DNA from: Chaetomium olivaceum
Taxonomy: Eukaryota; Ascomycota; Sordariomycetes; Sordariales; Chaetomiaceae
Direction of reading: 5' to 3'
Assembly: GCA_039881045.1 (NCBI GenBank)
Contig: JAYWVB010000033.1
Coordinates: 1 to 64,000, forward strand
DNA: 64,000 bases
Of the stretch, positions 53,908 through 64,000 are shown piece after piece. Position 1 is the stretch's first letter; each line of letters opens with the position of its first letter. The position numbers and the translations under genes are program-made. Under the pieces are notes generated by a model. It worked only from the letters and a program-made list of their open reading frames with translations, did not search any database and had not been told where the DNA came from.

Positions 53908-55149
53908 ATGCCCATGCACAACGGCTTCCTCCCTCGCGAGGGCTTCAAGGGGGACACGGTCCTCAAAATCATCCGCAACACGGCGCTCAACCCGAACGTA
54001 GTTCTCCCACTGCTTCTGTTAACCAAGTACACAAAGAAGGGTCAGGATTGGGCCATCCTCCACCCACTGGCCTACTCTCGCCTCAAGAAGCTTTTGGTCT
54101 TTGGCCTCGTTAGGTGGGCCAACAACTGGTTCTCTCGAAAGGTCCTGAACAACTGGGTCGACGACAAGTATGACTGGTCAAAGGAGATCGTTGTCGTCAC
54201 GGGCGGCGCAGGCGGTATTGGTGGCCAAATTGTCCAGCTGCTAGCCGAACGTGGCATCAAGGTCGTTGTGCTGGACATCCAGCCCCTGACTTACACGGCT
54301 GGTGAGCAAACACAACCCTCTCCCTCCTTATATCACCACACAACACCCCCCAGCTAACAAAACACACACAAAGCCCCCAACGTCCACTACTTCAAGTGCG
54401 ACCTCACCTCGCCCAAAACCGTCTCGACCGTGGCGCGCGAGATCCGCCTGGCGGTCGGCGACCCCACCGTCCTGATCAACAACGCGGGCGTGGTGCAGGG
54501 GCGCACCATCCTGGACGCGTCGGAGCGCGACATCCGCTTCACCTTCGACGTCAACACCTTTGCGCACTACTGGACAGTGCAGGAATTCCTGCCGGCCATG
54601 GTCCGCGCCAACCACGGCATGGTGGTCACGGTCGCGTCGGTCGCCGCCTGGGTCACGGTGCCCAACATGGTCGACTACGCGGCCTCCAAGGCGGCCGCGC
54701 TCTCCTTCCACGACGGCCTCGCGGCCGAGCTGGCCACGCGCTACAACGCGCCGCGCGTGCGCACCGTGCTGGTCAACCAGGGCTACACTACCACGCCGCT
54801 GTTTGAGGGGTATCGGAACGACAGTCCGTTTCTGATGCCCGCGCTGCACCCGGCCACCGTGGCCGAGGCGATCGTGCGGCAGGTGCTCAAGGGGGAGAGC
54901 AACCAGTTGATTCTGCCGGCGTTTGGGAATGCGTTGCCGGTGCTGGGGGGCATGCCGCATTGGTATCAGACGCGGTTGAGGGCGAGGAATCAGGCGATTA
55001 TGAAGGCGTTTGCGGGGCGGAAGGTGGTGGAGGATGTGGAGAGGTTTTATGAGGAGAAGGAAAGGGGGGAGAGTAGGGGGGTTACGGTGGAAGAGGGGGT
55101 GGAGGAGGGTGTTGACGCGGGTGCGAGTACGGTTTTGGTGGAGAAGTGA
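53908..55149 (+). CDS. Short-chain dehydrogenase/reductase (SDR), membrane-associated RDH/DHRS type
   Basis: An NAD(P)-dependent oxidoreductase, 389 residues from the ATG at 53908. Exons are 53908-54301 and 54374-55149, with a 72-bp intron that splits an Ala codon. An N-terminal hydrophobic part (NVVLPLLLLTKYTKKG) suggests membrane or lipid-droplet association. The Rossmann motif is VVVTGGAGGIGGQIVQLLAE, followed by CDLTSP, VLINNAGVVQG, a serine in VTVASVAAW, and the catalytic YAASK. The family matches the retinol/steroid dehydrogenase-like group, often lipid-droplet proteins; the substrate is not known. The C-terminus is acidic. An earlier ATG at 53803 would add 35 residues without SDR features. 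Confidence 0.85.
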
Positions 55150-57226
55150 TGTCTACCGTCCTTACATCGGAGGTCGGACTCGGGCGTGGGGGGGTTGGGG
55201 CGGGTTCATCTCCCAACCTCATCAGCCAGACCGGACCATATGGTCCTTACCGGCACAGCAAACCGACCATCTTCGGGTATCGTCACAGAGGAAAATGTGA
55301 AGAAGTGCCGACTTGGAATTCTAGCAGTCCTTCTAGGTTTGGCCAAGTTGGGTGGGTCAACTAGGTGCATGCCGTCATATTTTTCAGCTCCTGGATCCCT
55401 CACTGGATAAGGTAAATAGGTACTCCGGGACGTACGGCCCCCAAGGCTCATCGCTCATCGGATGTATCGAGGTGATTTCGGATTCTCTGATATAGTTCAG
55501 CTAGGGCGGCGAGTATAAGGAGCTTATAATCAAGTGAACAGGTGAAAGATTTGGGCAAATCCTACCTAGGTTACAACCGCCCTACATGCATCTACCTACT
55601 CGCGGCCACCGCTAGGCTCACCTCAAAGACCACCTTCCTCGGTAGTGAGGTATGACATCCCGCTTGATAGATAAGAAAGTACATCAACCACAGTGCCCTC
55701 AAAGGCGCGGCACTCTTGCAACCTCCTCTCATCGTCCTTAGGTTGGTATTCGGCATTTGAAAATCAACATCATTACCCCAATACTGCCTACCGTCATCGT
55801 CCATACACTTGAGACAGGCCTGCACCACCCAAGAGGCAACACAATTGAGAGACCACTCAAAGGAAGTTGAGTCAACGCCTTTCTACAACCTCGGGCTAAA
55901 ACTTGTTTCTGTTGTAACTCCATACGAAGTTAGGATGGTTAGACATTGAACTGAGCGTGGGCCATTCATTTTGATAGATACTAGGATTGATTCCAAACAG
56001 GTCTACGTACATAGCATGTACGTTAACATCTCAATGCAATTGGATGCTCTTCCACGGATTCTATTCGTACCACCTAGTACACTACCGGGGGTATCGCTGG
56101 GTCTCTACCTAACCTGTAGCCCAGGTAGGGAGCTAAGCAAAAAACTGGAAGCTCCTGGTAACCCTTGAGTGGAGACGGGGGGCTTTGAAATGGTGGCGCC
56201 AGCGAGGCCCAAGCTCCGAAAGTGGGCTGGGCTTCAGTGATGTTCTGGACTGGTCCCCCGCCTGTTTGACGGCTGTTCGCCGCTCGCCAGTGACCAATGG
56301 ATGGCCGCCGATTGGGCAGCGGGCGGAGACGTACAGGGAGCGAACACACGAGATCAGATCATCCCCTGCGTGGAATCAGCCCACTTGTGCTGCAAAATGG
56401 GGAAGGATGGACCACGCCATATCAGCTTACCCGCCGAGCCCGCCTGGCATTGCCCGCACAACCACAGCACGAAGCTTTGAGATGGGTACATACAACCAAA
56501 AGTTCAACCTTGAACTCTTCCAGGCTGTCGCCCCCTTCCCTGTCTGTCAAGTGCCTTCCGCACTTTCATCGAATAGGTACCAACCTATCTCAGCCCAAAT
56601 TTCCGTCGTTCCCTTCAGGTTGTGTCCTGACACAATGTACCATCTTTCCTGCATCTTCACTGCCTCGTGCCCAAGTGCCCTTTCCCGAAGAACTTTAACC
56701 TCTGAGCGGCTCCGCCATCTTGACGTTACCCCAAGCCAAGCGGCAGTTTGCAGATCTCTCGTCCCACCAGATCCCCTGCCGCATCGACAGCATTAGATTC
56801 AGGTTGTACTCTAAATTCGGGATTTCCGCTTCTGTTCTGCAGCATTATTGTTTGTCTCAATCCTCTGGAGCATCCTCTGGAACGGTCATCACCAAAGACA
56901 CAAGTTTCCGGTTGTGGTGGTTCTAGTTATCTGGAGCCCCATCGACACCCCCGGTTTCTCCCACCTAAACTCCAAGTGTCGTTGTCATCTCGGGTTGCGG
57001 CCGCCCCGCTTGCCCTGGGCTGCAGTCCACCACCGGCCTGTCAAGCTCAGTTCTCGCCTTCGGGACCCAATAGGGAGCCTAGTTTGTATCTTTGACGACA
57101 CCTTGTGAATGGTAGCGACTTTGCCGGCGCTGTTCAGCTTTTGAGGCTTAGACATTGAACTCCTTAACGGACAGCCACCCCTTGCGACCGGCCAACCCAG
57201 TTGTTGGCCAGTAAACAGCAACAATC
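55150..57226. other. Gene-poor region upstream of the flavoprotein gene
   Basis: About 2.1 kb without a supported gene. Open frames such as 56185-56796 lack domain features and continue through AT/GC-mixed noncoding sequence. The last few hundred bp should contain the flavoprotein promoter. Confidence 0.5.
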
Positions 57227-59380
57227 ATGGTGTTCACTACCGTACCGGGCGAGTCCTCGGAAGGCTTGATGAGCGAGGACCAGATGGACACGGCTGAGTG
57301 TGTCGACCGCTTGGCCTTGCTCCGGAGCATGCCCGAAGCGCCCCTTGAGTGCCAGGTCTGTGTTGTCGGGGCGGGCCCAGCCGGCCTGATGTTGGCATGT
57401 AACCTTGGCCGGTTCGGTATCAAGGTGGAAGTGGTGGATGATCGGGCGGACCAAACAACGGTGGGAAGGTAAGTTACCCTGGGCCATCTCCATGCCCTAT
57501 CTATGGTTTCTGACTTGGGGTGTCCTACAGAGCCGATGGTCTACAGCCAAAGTCAATCGAGACCTTTCGGCAGATGCGGCTGGCGGACCCCGTTTTGCAA
57601 CGCGGCGTCCGGGTTTACAACATTGCCTTTTGGCAGAGCACTGTTAACAAACCCCTCAAACGCCTCGGCCGCGAAATTCACTACCCGCCCGTCATTGATG
57701 TGCTAGACCCCTACATCCTGTTGGTGCACCAGGGGATGGTTGAGAGCTTGTTCATTGAAGACTTGAAGAAGCGCGGCATTGAGATTCGCAGGAACACGGC
57801 TTTCGACTCATACAGCGTGTGCGACGACAAGAGTGGCCCGCTCCAGATCAACTGCCGGACAAATGTGAACCAAGAGCGCAAATCGCTTCTCACACAATAT
57901 CTCGTGGGGTGTGCGTATCATTAAGACCAGCGTGGTTTGAGGATTGGGCTGACTACTCTCCAGGTGATGGTGCTCATTCTAAGGTCAGAAGAAGCATACC
58001 GGACGCTACGTTCGTCGGTATGTCGCAACCTTCTCTATGGGGTGTGTTGGACGGCGAGTTGGTGACCAACTTCCCTGACATCTGGTCTAAGACCCTGGTG
58101 CACTCGGAGGAGTACGGCTCAATCCTGATCATCCCCCGGGAGCGCAACGTGACTCGTTTCTACATTGAGCTTAAGAGCTCGCCCAAAGCAGATAAGAATC
58201 AGCTCGGCGAGGAGGCCGTCATGCAACGCGCCAAGGAGATAATGGCTCCGTATCGGGTTGAGTGGAAGAACGTTGAGTGGTTTGGCCGTTATCAGGTCGG
58301 CCAGCGGGTTGCAAGCCGTTTTTGCGACAACCATCACCGTGCCTTCATCGCCGGAGACGCCAGTCACACGCACTCGCCAAAGTCTGCCCAAGGCATGAAC
58401 ACATCAATGCACGATGCCTGGAACCTGTGCTGGAAACTCAATCTTGCCGTTCGAGGCTTTGCCAAGCCTGTGTTACTTGAAAGCTACGAAATGGAGCGGA
58501 GGAAGATCGCCCTCGACTTGGTCAACTTCGACTACGACCACGCAAACCGGATCGCCGAGGGAAATCCTACCGCGCTTGCTGAGAACTTCAGGACCAATGT
58601 GCGTCTTATCTCTGGCGTCGGAGCTGAGTACGGCGAAAACGCCATAAACATGACGGAGAACACACCGAGCTTCATCGGCGATCTCAAGCCGGGCTCGCTC
58701 CTACCGCCGGCAAAAGTAAGACGCTACATCGATTCCAATCCAGTTGATATACAGCTCGACATTCCAATGCTTGGCCAATTCCGCATCTATATAATGGTGT
58801 GGGACGTCAACCAGGCGTGCATTTTCCTCGATGCTTTCTGTAGCGCTATCGCCTCAGCCAACTCCCTCGTTAGCCAGCTCTCCGCGGCAGCAAGCGTCTC
58901 ATACACCCAGCAACCGCGTATCCCGGCGCCAGAGGACATTTACCTCCGCCCAGAGCGCTACACGGCTGTCAGTCACCTATTCACGTTCGCACTTATCAGT
59001 ACGTACCACCCACTTACCTCCCGTCCTTTTCCGCGACCCCTTTCCGAATGAACTAACCCCCATCGCCAGCAACAATGCCTCAAGACGATGTCGAAATCCA
59101 GAACCTGCCCGCCCTTTTCCAAGACAGCCGCTGGACCTTCTATCTGGACGACATCCCCGGACAGGACACGCGCAACATGTGCTGCACCAACAAGTGGATC
59201 GGCGGCCTCTTCCCGGGCGAGGTGACCATTGTGAATGTGCGTCCGGACGGCTATGTCGGCTCCATCGGCCAGTGGGATTTGGGCATTGATGATGCGGGGG
59301 AGGATGCCGCTAAGTGGCTGGATCAATACTACGCGCGGTTTTTGCAGTTGCCCGTGCCGTTGCAGGGGGGTCGAGCTTGA
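57227..59380 (+). CDS. FAD-dependent phenol 2-monooxygenase-like protein
   Basis: An aromatic hydroxylase using FAD and NADPH, of the phenol hydroxylase/PheA-like group with a C-terminal thioredoxin-like domain. Exons are 57227-57468, 57531-57910, 57964-58998 and 59070-59380, with introns of 53-71 bp and consistent phases, giving 655 residues. Motifs: the FAD-binding VVGAGPAGLMLACNLGRFG, the substrate-side VGRADGLQPKSIETF, VGCDGAHSKVRR (the DG motif), and the second FAD site FIAGDASHTHSPKSAQGM with DAWNLCWKL. The C-terminal region (VSHLFTFALI, WTFYLDDIPG, VTIVNVRPDGYVG) fits the thioredoxin-fold domain. No signal peptide. No metabolic partner genes lie alongside, so the substrate is unknown. 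Confidence 0.87.
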
Positions 59381-60605
59381 CTTGACGGTTTGTGAGGTGG
59401 GAGAGAGGGGGAGACAGTGGCAACCGGGAATGGGGTAATACGGTGCTCGTGGTCTTGGGAATTAGAGAGGGGTTGTTTGTATACAAGATGCTGCGAGGCA
59501 GTAAGTGACTGTGGGCGGGGTGTTTAGAAGAAGTTCGGTTTCTTTCCTTTTCTGTCAACGTTATGCTTTATTTTCTTCCTTCTTTTTGGTATGGCGCCCG
59601 AAACCATAGCACATTCGAAAGTTTTAGGTGTTCAAGTTTCTTTTATATTTGTTTGTCTGGTGTTTGGCGCTATGCCCGATTACTAGTGCGAACTTTGCAA
59701 CCCCCTTAACCTAGCCCCTTTTGCTTACATACTTCCGACTAACCCACCCACTGTACTCAACTCCGTCTGCCTTCTGGTTTACCTTGTACTTTGAACGACT
59801 CAGGGGCGCTTTTTACCCTTCATCTATCCTCAAACTTTAAGCGCAATATGATGACACCTCCCTTGTTTCTCTGGATGACGTCGAGTGAAAATGAAAATGG
59901 GTGGTGGTGGTTCATTCCCAACCCCTGAACATATTTAGAAGCAACACAAGAGGAGGAGAAATTGTCCGTATCCCAGGGTAGCTGCGAGTTTCTGACGAAA
60001 GGAAACATGTCTAGATATCGCATTGCAACAGCACTTGAGGCACCATGATAACGATTTATTTTCTGTGTTGGAAGCAAGCTGCCTTGAGATCGAGTCAATT
60101 CGAGCGACTACGTAGATCCTAAGTACAGAGATCCCAGCTCGAACCATTGCTTTGAGGGCTCGAACAGGAATATAGTTGCGGCAGCCCCAACATTGGGTAT
60201 CCTCCCCACCTAGCTAAATGTCACTGGGAGGCAGCCCTCGCCCACTCCCCATTCATGCATACCTTGAGGCCTTAGAGGGCAAGAGACCGGTGTCATCCCA
60301 GAAACCACGGGTCGGGTCGCTCGGACGTGTCGATCTTGCTATCTGGACGTCCCACGGCATCGATATAAGCCGTGGTCTCAAAGGCTGCGCACCATCGTCA
60401 GTGCAAAGGCACCCCCCGAAATCAAGTCCGGGTAGGTACCTAGTTGACAAGTATGTACCACTGTGTCTGTGGCCCACTACTTTAAGGCTACCGCGCGCTT
60501 GATGCCTCGATGTTTTTCGGTACTACAATTGCACGTGGTGTCAGAAAACGACGCGCCAACAGCTCAAAAGGGGTGTCGTGTACCTCTGTGGGTGCTTCCA
60601 TGACC
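59381..60605. other. Convergent intergenic region
   Basis: About 1.2 kb between the flavoprotein stop and the end of the HET-ankyrin gene. Nothing supported was found; it is presumably 3' flanks. Confidence 0.5.
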
Positions 60606-63165
60606 TTATTTTGGACCCCCCGTGCTGTGGTGCCGAGGTACGGGCTGCTGTGCTGGTGCCTCTCCCCCAGCTTCCGCTAATAAACTGTCAATACAGTCAC
60701 GGTAGATGTGCGACTGCCGAGACATACCTAGCAGAGGACTTGCTGGCGCCGAGGAAACTAGGAAGCCGAAACTTGCTAGGTTTTCCGCGATACTATTTCG
60801 GGTGGTGTCGATCGCCGCCGGGGGTGAAGCCGGCTGTTGAGGATTCCTCTTTGGCTGATGTTGATGTTGCAATAGTTTCCCAAGCACGGCGTGTCCCCCT
60901 CGGCTAGCCAAGCTGAGCGGCGTGTCGCTGGCATTGGTTGTTGCAAACAGGCTGGCCCCCTTATCGAGAAGGACCCGCGGTGGATTGGAGCCCGCGCTCG
61001 GCGGCGATATGGAGGGAGTCATACCTAGCTCATCCGGCGTGTCGATATCGGCGCCCTTGTTGATTAGCATCTGGACCAGCTCATCCTGGCCCCGGCGAAC
61101 CGCATAGTGGAGGGGTGTCCTCCCTGAGATCCGGTACCGAAATCCTGTCTGTTCGCTCGATGAGCTTGCGCGTGAAGCTATCGTATCCCCTATCGACTGC
61201 CAACGCCAAGGTATGCTCGGCCGCTTTGGCCAAGGCAACCTCATTCTCGGGGCTCTCCTTGTCGGCGTCATAGGCAGCTATGAACCGTTCCATGGCCGAG
61301 ATCTTGTACCAGGTATCCACCTCTGTCTTTTTGGCTAAGGCGGAGGTTTCGACGATCATAGCTTCTGCCTCACGGGCCCGGCTAATGACCTCGACAAGCC
61401 GGCGCGCTTCCTGCTCGAGGGCAGCGATTTGGCCCTTCACCTTTTCAAGCTCATCCTCGTTTTGGAATACCTCGTGCTTCTCGCGTCTCAGGGCGATTCG
61501 TCGTTCGCCCGCTTCTCTTTGAAGGGTTTGCCGGTCCGACGTAGTTCATCTAGTAATTCGCTGGGCCCTAATGACTCTAACACAGCGGTCGCGTTGACGG
61601 TGGTACCGAACACCTCAGGCATGGCTAAGGGTGTAAGGACGTATTTCCTCTGCGGGGTGGAGGCCTGGAGTGGCTCTAGATCTATGCGTATGGACAGGGA
61701 AGAGTTATGCGCGTATCGTTGTCCGGCGGCCATGGTCCTCCAGGCGTTTGGATGACCATCGATTTCTTCCAACGTCGTTTTTCTGGACGCAACCATGAGA
61801 ATGCAACTGGGTTGTGCCTCCGAATTGACCTCAACAACAGCGACAAAATCGGTTACGTCCTTCTCAGCCTCTCGGAACCGCATTAGAACCCTCTGAACGC
61901 CGTCTGCGGTGGGTTTGGCTGCCACCTCAACCAATGCTCTCTCCTTACGCAAACAAGCCTCTGGGTGTACGCTGATGAGCTCCAAGTTTGGGACGGATTT
62001 CCGGATATGGATCAAACAGGGTCCCACTGCCTGGGAGAGTGACTTGCGCGCGCCATCGAGTTGTAGATGAACCAAAGTGGTAGAAATGTCGGGCTCAGGA
62101 TTCGGGAGCAACCTGGCTCGACGGCCGCCCAGCCTGAAATAGTTACCCGGCGGTCTCCCACGCGCAGCGACGAGAGGTATGGCCACCACCTTGTTGGTAT
62201 CGCGTTCAAGCCCACATTGGAGTAGGCCAAAAGTCACCGTTGGTGTGACACGGATGGTTATCGAAAGGTGAATACTCCCGCCATGAACTTCGAATGAGGA
62301 GTGGGCGCCGTGGTCTATCGTGACCACGTGCCCAGAATTTGCGAAAAAGGAAGGGGAGGGCGCAAGGGCGGTTCCAAGAAAGAACGGTGTCGGCTGCATC
62401 GTCAGGTAGCGCCGAATCTGGGTCAAATCCCCAGGCGAGAATGGAGTCGTCCCCGAGGTCTTTCATGATCTGCTCTTGAAGCCTGCGGAAGGCCTTATCC
62501 CCCTCGCCGTATATCATCGGCATGGAAACACCAAAAATTCCGAGGAGGGAATATGCAATGTCTTCGGGTCGTTTTGTGACTCTTTTTGCGGCCCAAGACA
62601 TTCTCTGCGCGACACTGGCCTGATGAAGATCCGCCATACCTAACAGGAACGAAGTCGGGATTCCCGTGACGGTTTCGACCAATTGAGACAGATCCCCTTT
62701 CGTCCCCAAACACGACCAACCTGCGTCGTAGAAACGCATATCCGCCGGGGCGAGGAGTTCCTGCAAGGTCCATCCTCGCTGGAACCAACGGCTTGACGGG
62801 AAGGTCGATCGGTCACATTTTGGGTCGTCTCCGGGAGGAACGTCGGAGAGGTAGGCGTAGCAGATCGCTGAGCCTTTATACCAGGCGTACATCGAGTTGA
62901 TGGCCTCTTGAAGTTCGACCGAATTGGTCTTGTCGATACAGCAGGTGTCGATCCAGATGTATTGATAGCCATCTTTCTTAGCTATTTTGCAACTCCCCTT
63001 TATCTTGAGCGGCCGCGAGGATTCCGAGTTGAGCCTCCCCTCCAGAACATCGCGGAATGATACCTCTTCGCTGTCGCTACCCCATGTGTGAGACAGGATG
63101 GCGTAGGGGGGTAGCGAGGAGAAGAACTCTTCTAATTTGAAGGTATCGACATTTAAAAGCCGCAT
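60606..63165 (-). CDS. HET-coiled-coil-ankyrin protein (several frame breaks)
   Basis: A heterokaryon-incompatibility-type protein, the family that triggers cell death when non-self cells fuse. From the ATG at 63165 (MRLLNVDTFKLEEF) the HET domain shows PYAILSHTWG, WIDTCCIDKTNSVELQEAI and SRWFQRGWTLQELLAP, about residues 20-155. A beta-rich middle region (GGSIHLSITIR, VTFGLLQCGLERDTNKVV) and a coiled coil (EKHEVFQNEDELEK, IAALEQEARR) follow. Ankyrin repeats come last (GRTPLHYAVRRGQDELVQML, DTPLSLASRGGHAVLGKLL). The conserved frame jumps at about 62380, 61503-61510 (one base short), 61139-61150, 61014-61016 (a C short) and 60971-60980. The gene could be intact with consensus errors, or a decayed allele; incompatibility genes do decay. 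It ends about 2.6 kb downstream of its start. Confidence 0.75.
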
Positions 63166-63527
63166 GGTAAATCGTCGAGGCTCAAATATGAATAGATAGT
63201 ATATGGCCCGAAAAGCGGAAGTTGAAGGGTGCAAGTCAAGGTTGGGAGCCTTGTGCTCCTCAACCTAAAGGGGCGTGGGGGTTTTAACCACCAATCTTCC
63301 AATGGGAAACGATTTCAGCCAGCCGTTCGCGTGACCGCCGTGTGAGGCTCCTTTTGGGCAGCAAGCAAATCTGCAATTCCCTGGGCAAGGTTTGGCCTAG
63401 AAGAGTGGAAGGTGTTCCTCTAACGTGCATAAGAGGTTGTGTATAGAACCGCATTTGAACGTTTTTGAGGAAGATCCCAATCCATGAGGTTTACCCTCGA
63501 GGCTTCTCGGTGGCTGTGGATCGTTCA
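63166..63527. other. Upstream region of the HET gene
   Basis: About 360 bp of noncoding sequence. Nothing was recognised. Confidence 0.4.
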
Positions 63528-64000
63528 GAAGCGCACAACAGTAATCCTTCCTTTTTCATCCTCCCCCACAATCCACCGTTCATCGCCAGCGATATGCCCC
63601 TTGGCGGCGAGGTCAGACCACATCTGGCTTGGAAATGGTGCCTCCTTGCTTCTCGCTGCAACTGCCTTCGTACTGCTAGACCGCCGCCTGGCCTTCTCGG
63701 CGACTCCATTGTTTTGGGCCATTGTCGCCGTCGCAGTATTCTTAACTACAACGGTCGGTCGAATATGCACCGATAAGCCCTCGAACATGAAGCTGTGACG
63801 GGCTGTTACCCGCACACCGGCAGCAAAGTCCACCATCTCTGAGACCGTTAGGTAAGGAAAATCTTCGTGACGCCAACAAGGGGCCCAGCCAGGCCAGCGA
63901 GTCGTTTCAGTCGCGAATATGGGGCTTGACGGGCCTGTTTCGCCGAGTGCCCATGGCCAGCCCACAGGACTCGGCGATGACCGTGGCTGCGACCGATCGT
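63525..64000 (-). CDS. Possible C-terminal part of a gene running off the window
   Basis: A frame open from the right window edge to a stop at 63525-63527, about 158 codons. The sequence (SEMVDFAAGVRVTARHS, KEAPFPSQMWSDLAAKG, DEKGRITVVRF) is mixed and not low-complexity, but I recognise no domain. It might be a tail of a longer gene, or chance. Confidence 0.3.
   Translation of the reverse strand, partial: DRSQPRSSPSPVGWPWALGETGPSSPIFATETTRWPGWAPCWRHEDFPYLTVSEMVDFAAGVRVTARHSFMFEGLSVHIRPTVVVKNTATATMAQNNGVAEKARRRSSSTKAVAARSKEAPFPSQMWSDLAAKGHIAGDERWIVGEDEKGRITVVRF

Noticed and set aside
56185..56796. 203-codon open frame upstream of the flavoprotein
   Set aside because: No domain, no flanking splice sites, and another frame of similar length overlaps.
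1..64000. tRNA, rRNA, CRISPR array, prophage or integron
   Set aside because: No cloverleaf-like or array pattern was seen by eye; the genes are eukaryotic. A tRNA scan was not possible.

Overview
The window is nuclear DNA of a filamentous ascomycete, most likely a Sordariomycete of the order Sordariales. The genes have short introns of about 50-220 bp with GT-AG ends and CTAAC/CTGAC branch points. The proteome is fungal (Utp18, Sec20, fungal Munc13-like protein, DUF4246, 2EXR, HET-ankyrin, PsuG-PsuK fusion). No bacterial, viral or organellar genes were seen. The family comparisons were made from memory of protein motifs; no searches were run.

Layout: (1) 1-7 kb: 3' part of URA6 (UMP kinase), convergent eIF3m, and a Chk2/Rad53-type FHA kinase. 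(2) 7.6-14.6 kb, accessory: an MDR quinone-oxidoreductase-like gene, two tandem 2EXR-domain paralogues and a cytochrome P450. A relic of the P450 last exon lies between the paralogues, which shows that the block arose by segmental duplication. (3) 15.6-30.5 kb, housekeeping and traffic: BAR-PH-ArfGAP protein, Munc13/Ync13-like protein, inorganic pyrophosphatase, mitoribosomal mL53 and the ER SNARE Sec20. (4) 32.5-42.5 kb: a very large disordered protein and a degenerate YPK-like AGC kinase fused to ankyrin repeats. (5) 43-55 kb: a small conserved protein, UTP18, a GPI-type surface protein, a DUF4246 protein, a pseudouridine-5'-phosphate glycosidase/kinase fusion and an SDR. (6) 57-64 kb, accessory: a phenol-hydroxylase-like flavoprotein, a HET-coiled-coil-ankyrin protein, and a possible gene running off the end.

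The strongest pattern running through the whole window is short indels that break otherwise well-conserved genes. The affected genes include inorganic pyrophosphatase and Chk2, and several breaks fall in short G or C runs. Repairing one base restores exact codon arithmetic in the ArfGAP, PsuG-PsuK and large disordered genes. Most of these breaks are therefore probably consensus errors in the assembly rather than pseudogenes. The AGC-ankyrin gene may be an exception, because it has also lost its catalytic residues. Start codons and exon ends below were worked out by hand from reading frame, splice motifs and family fit.
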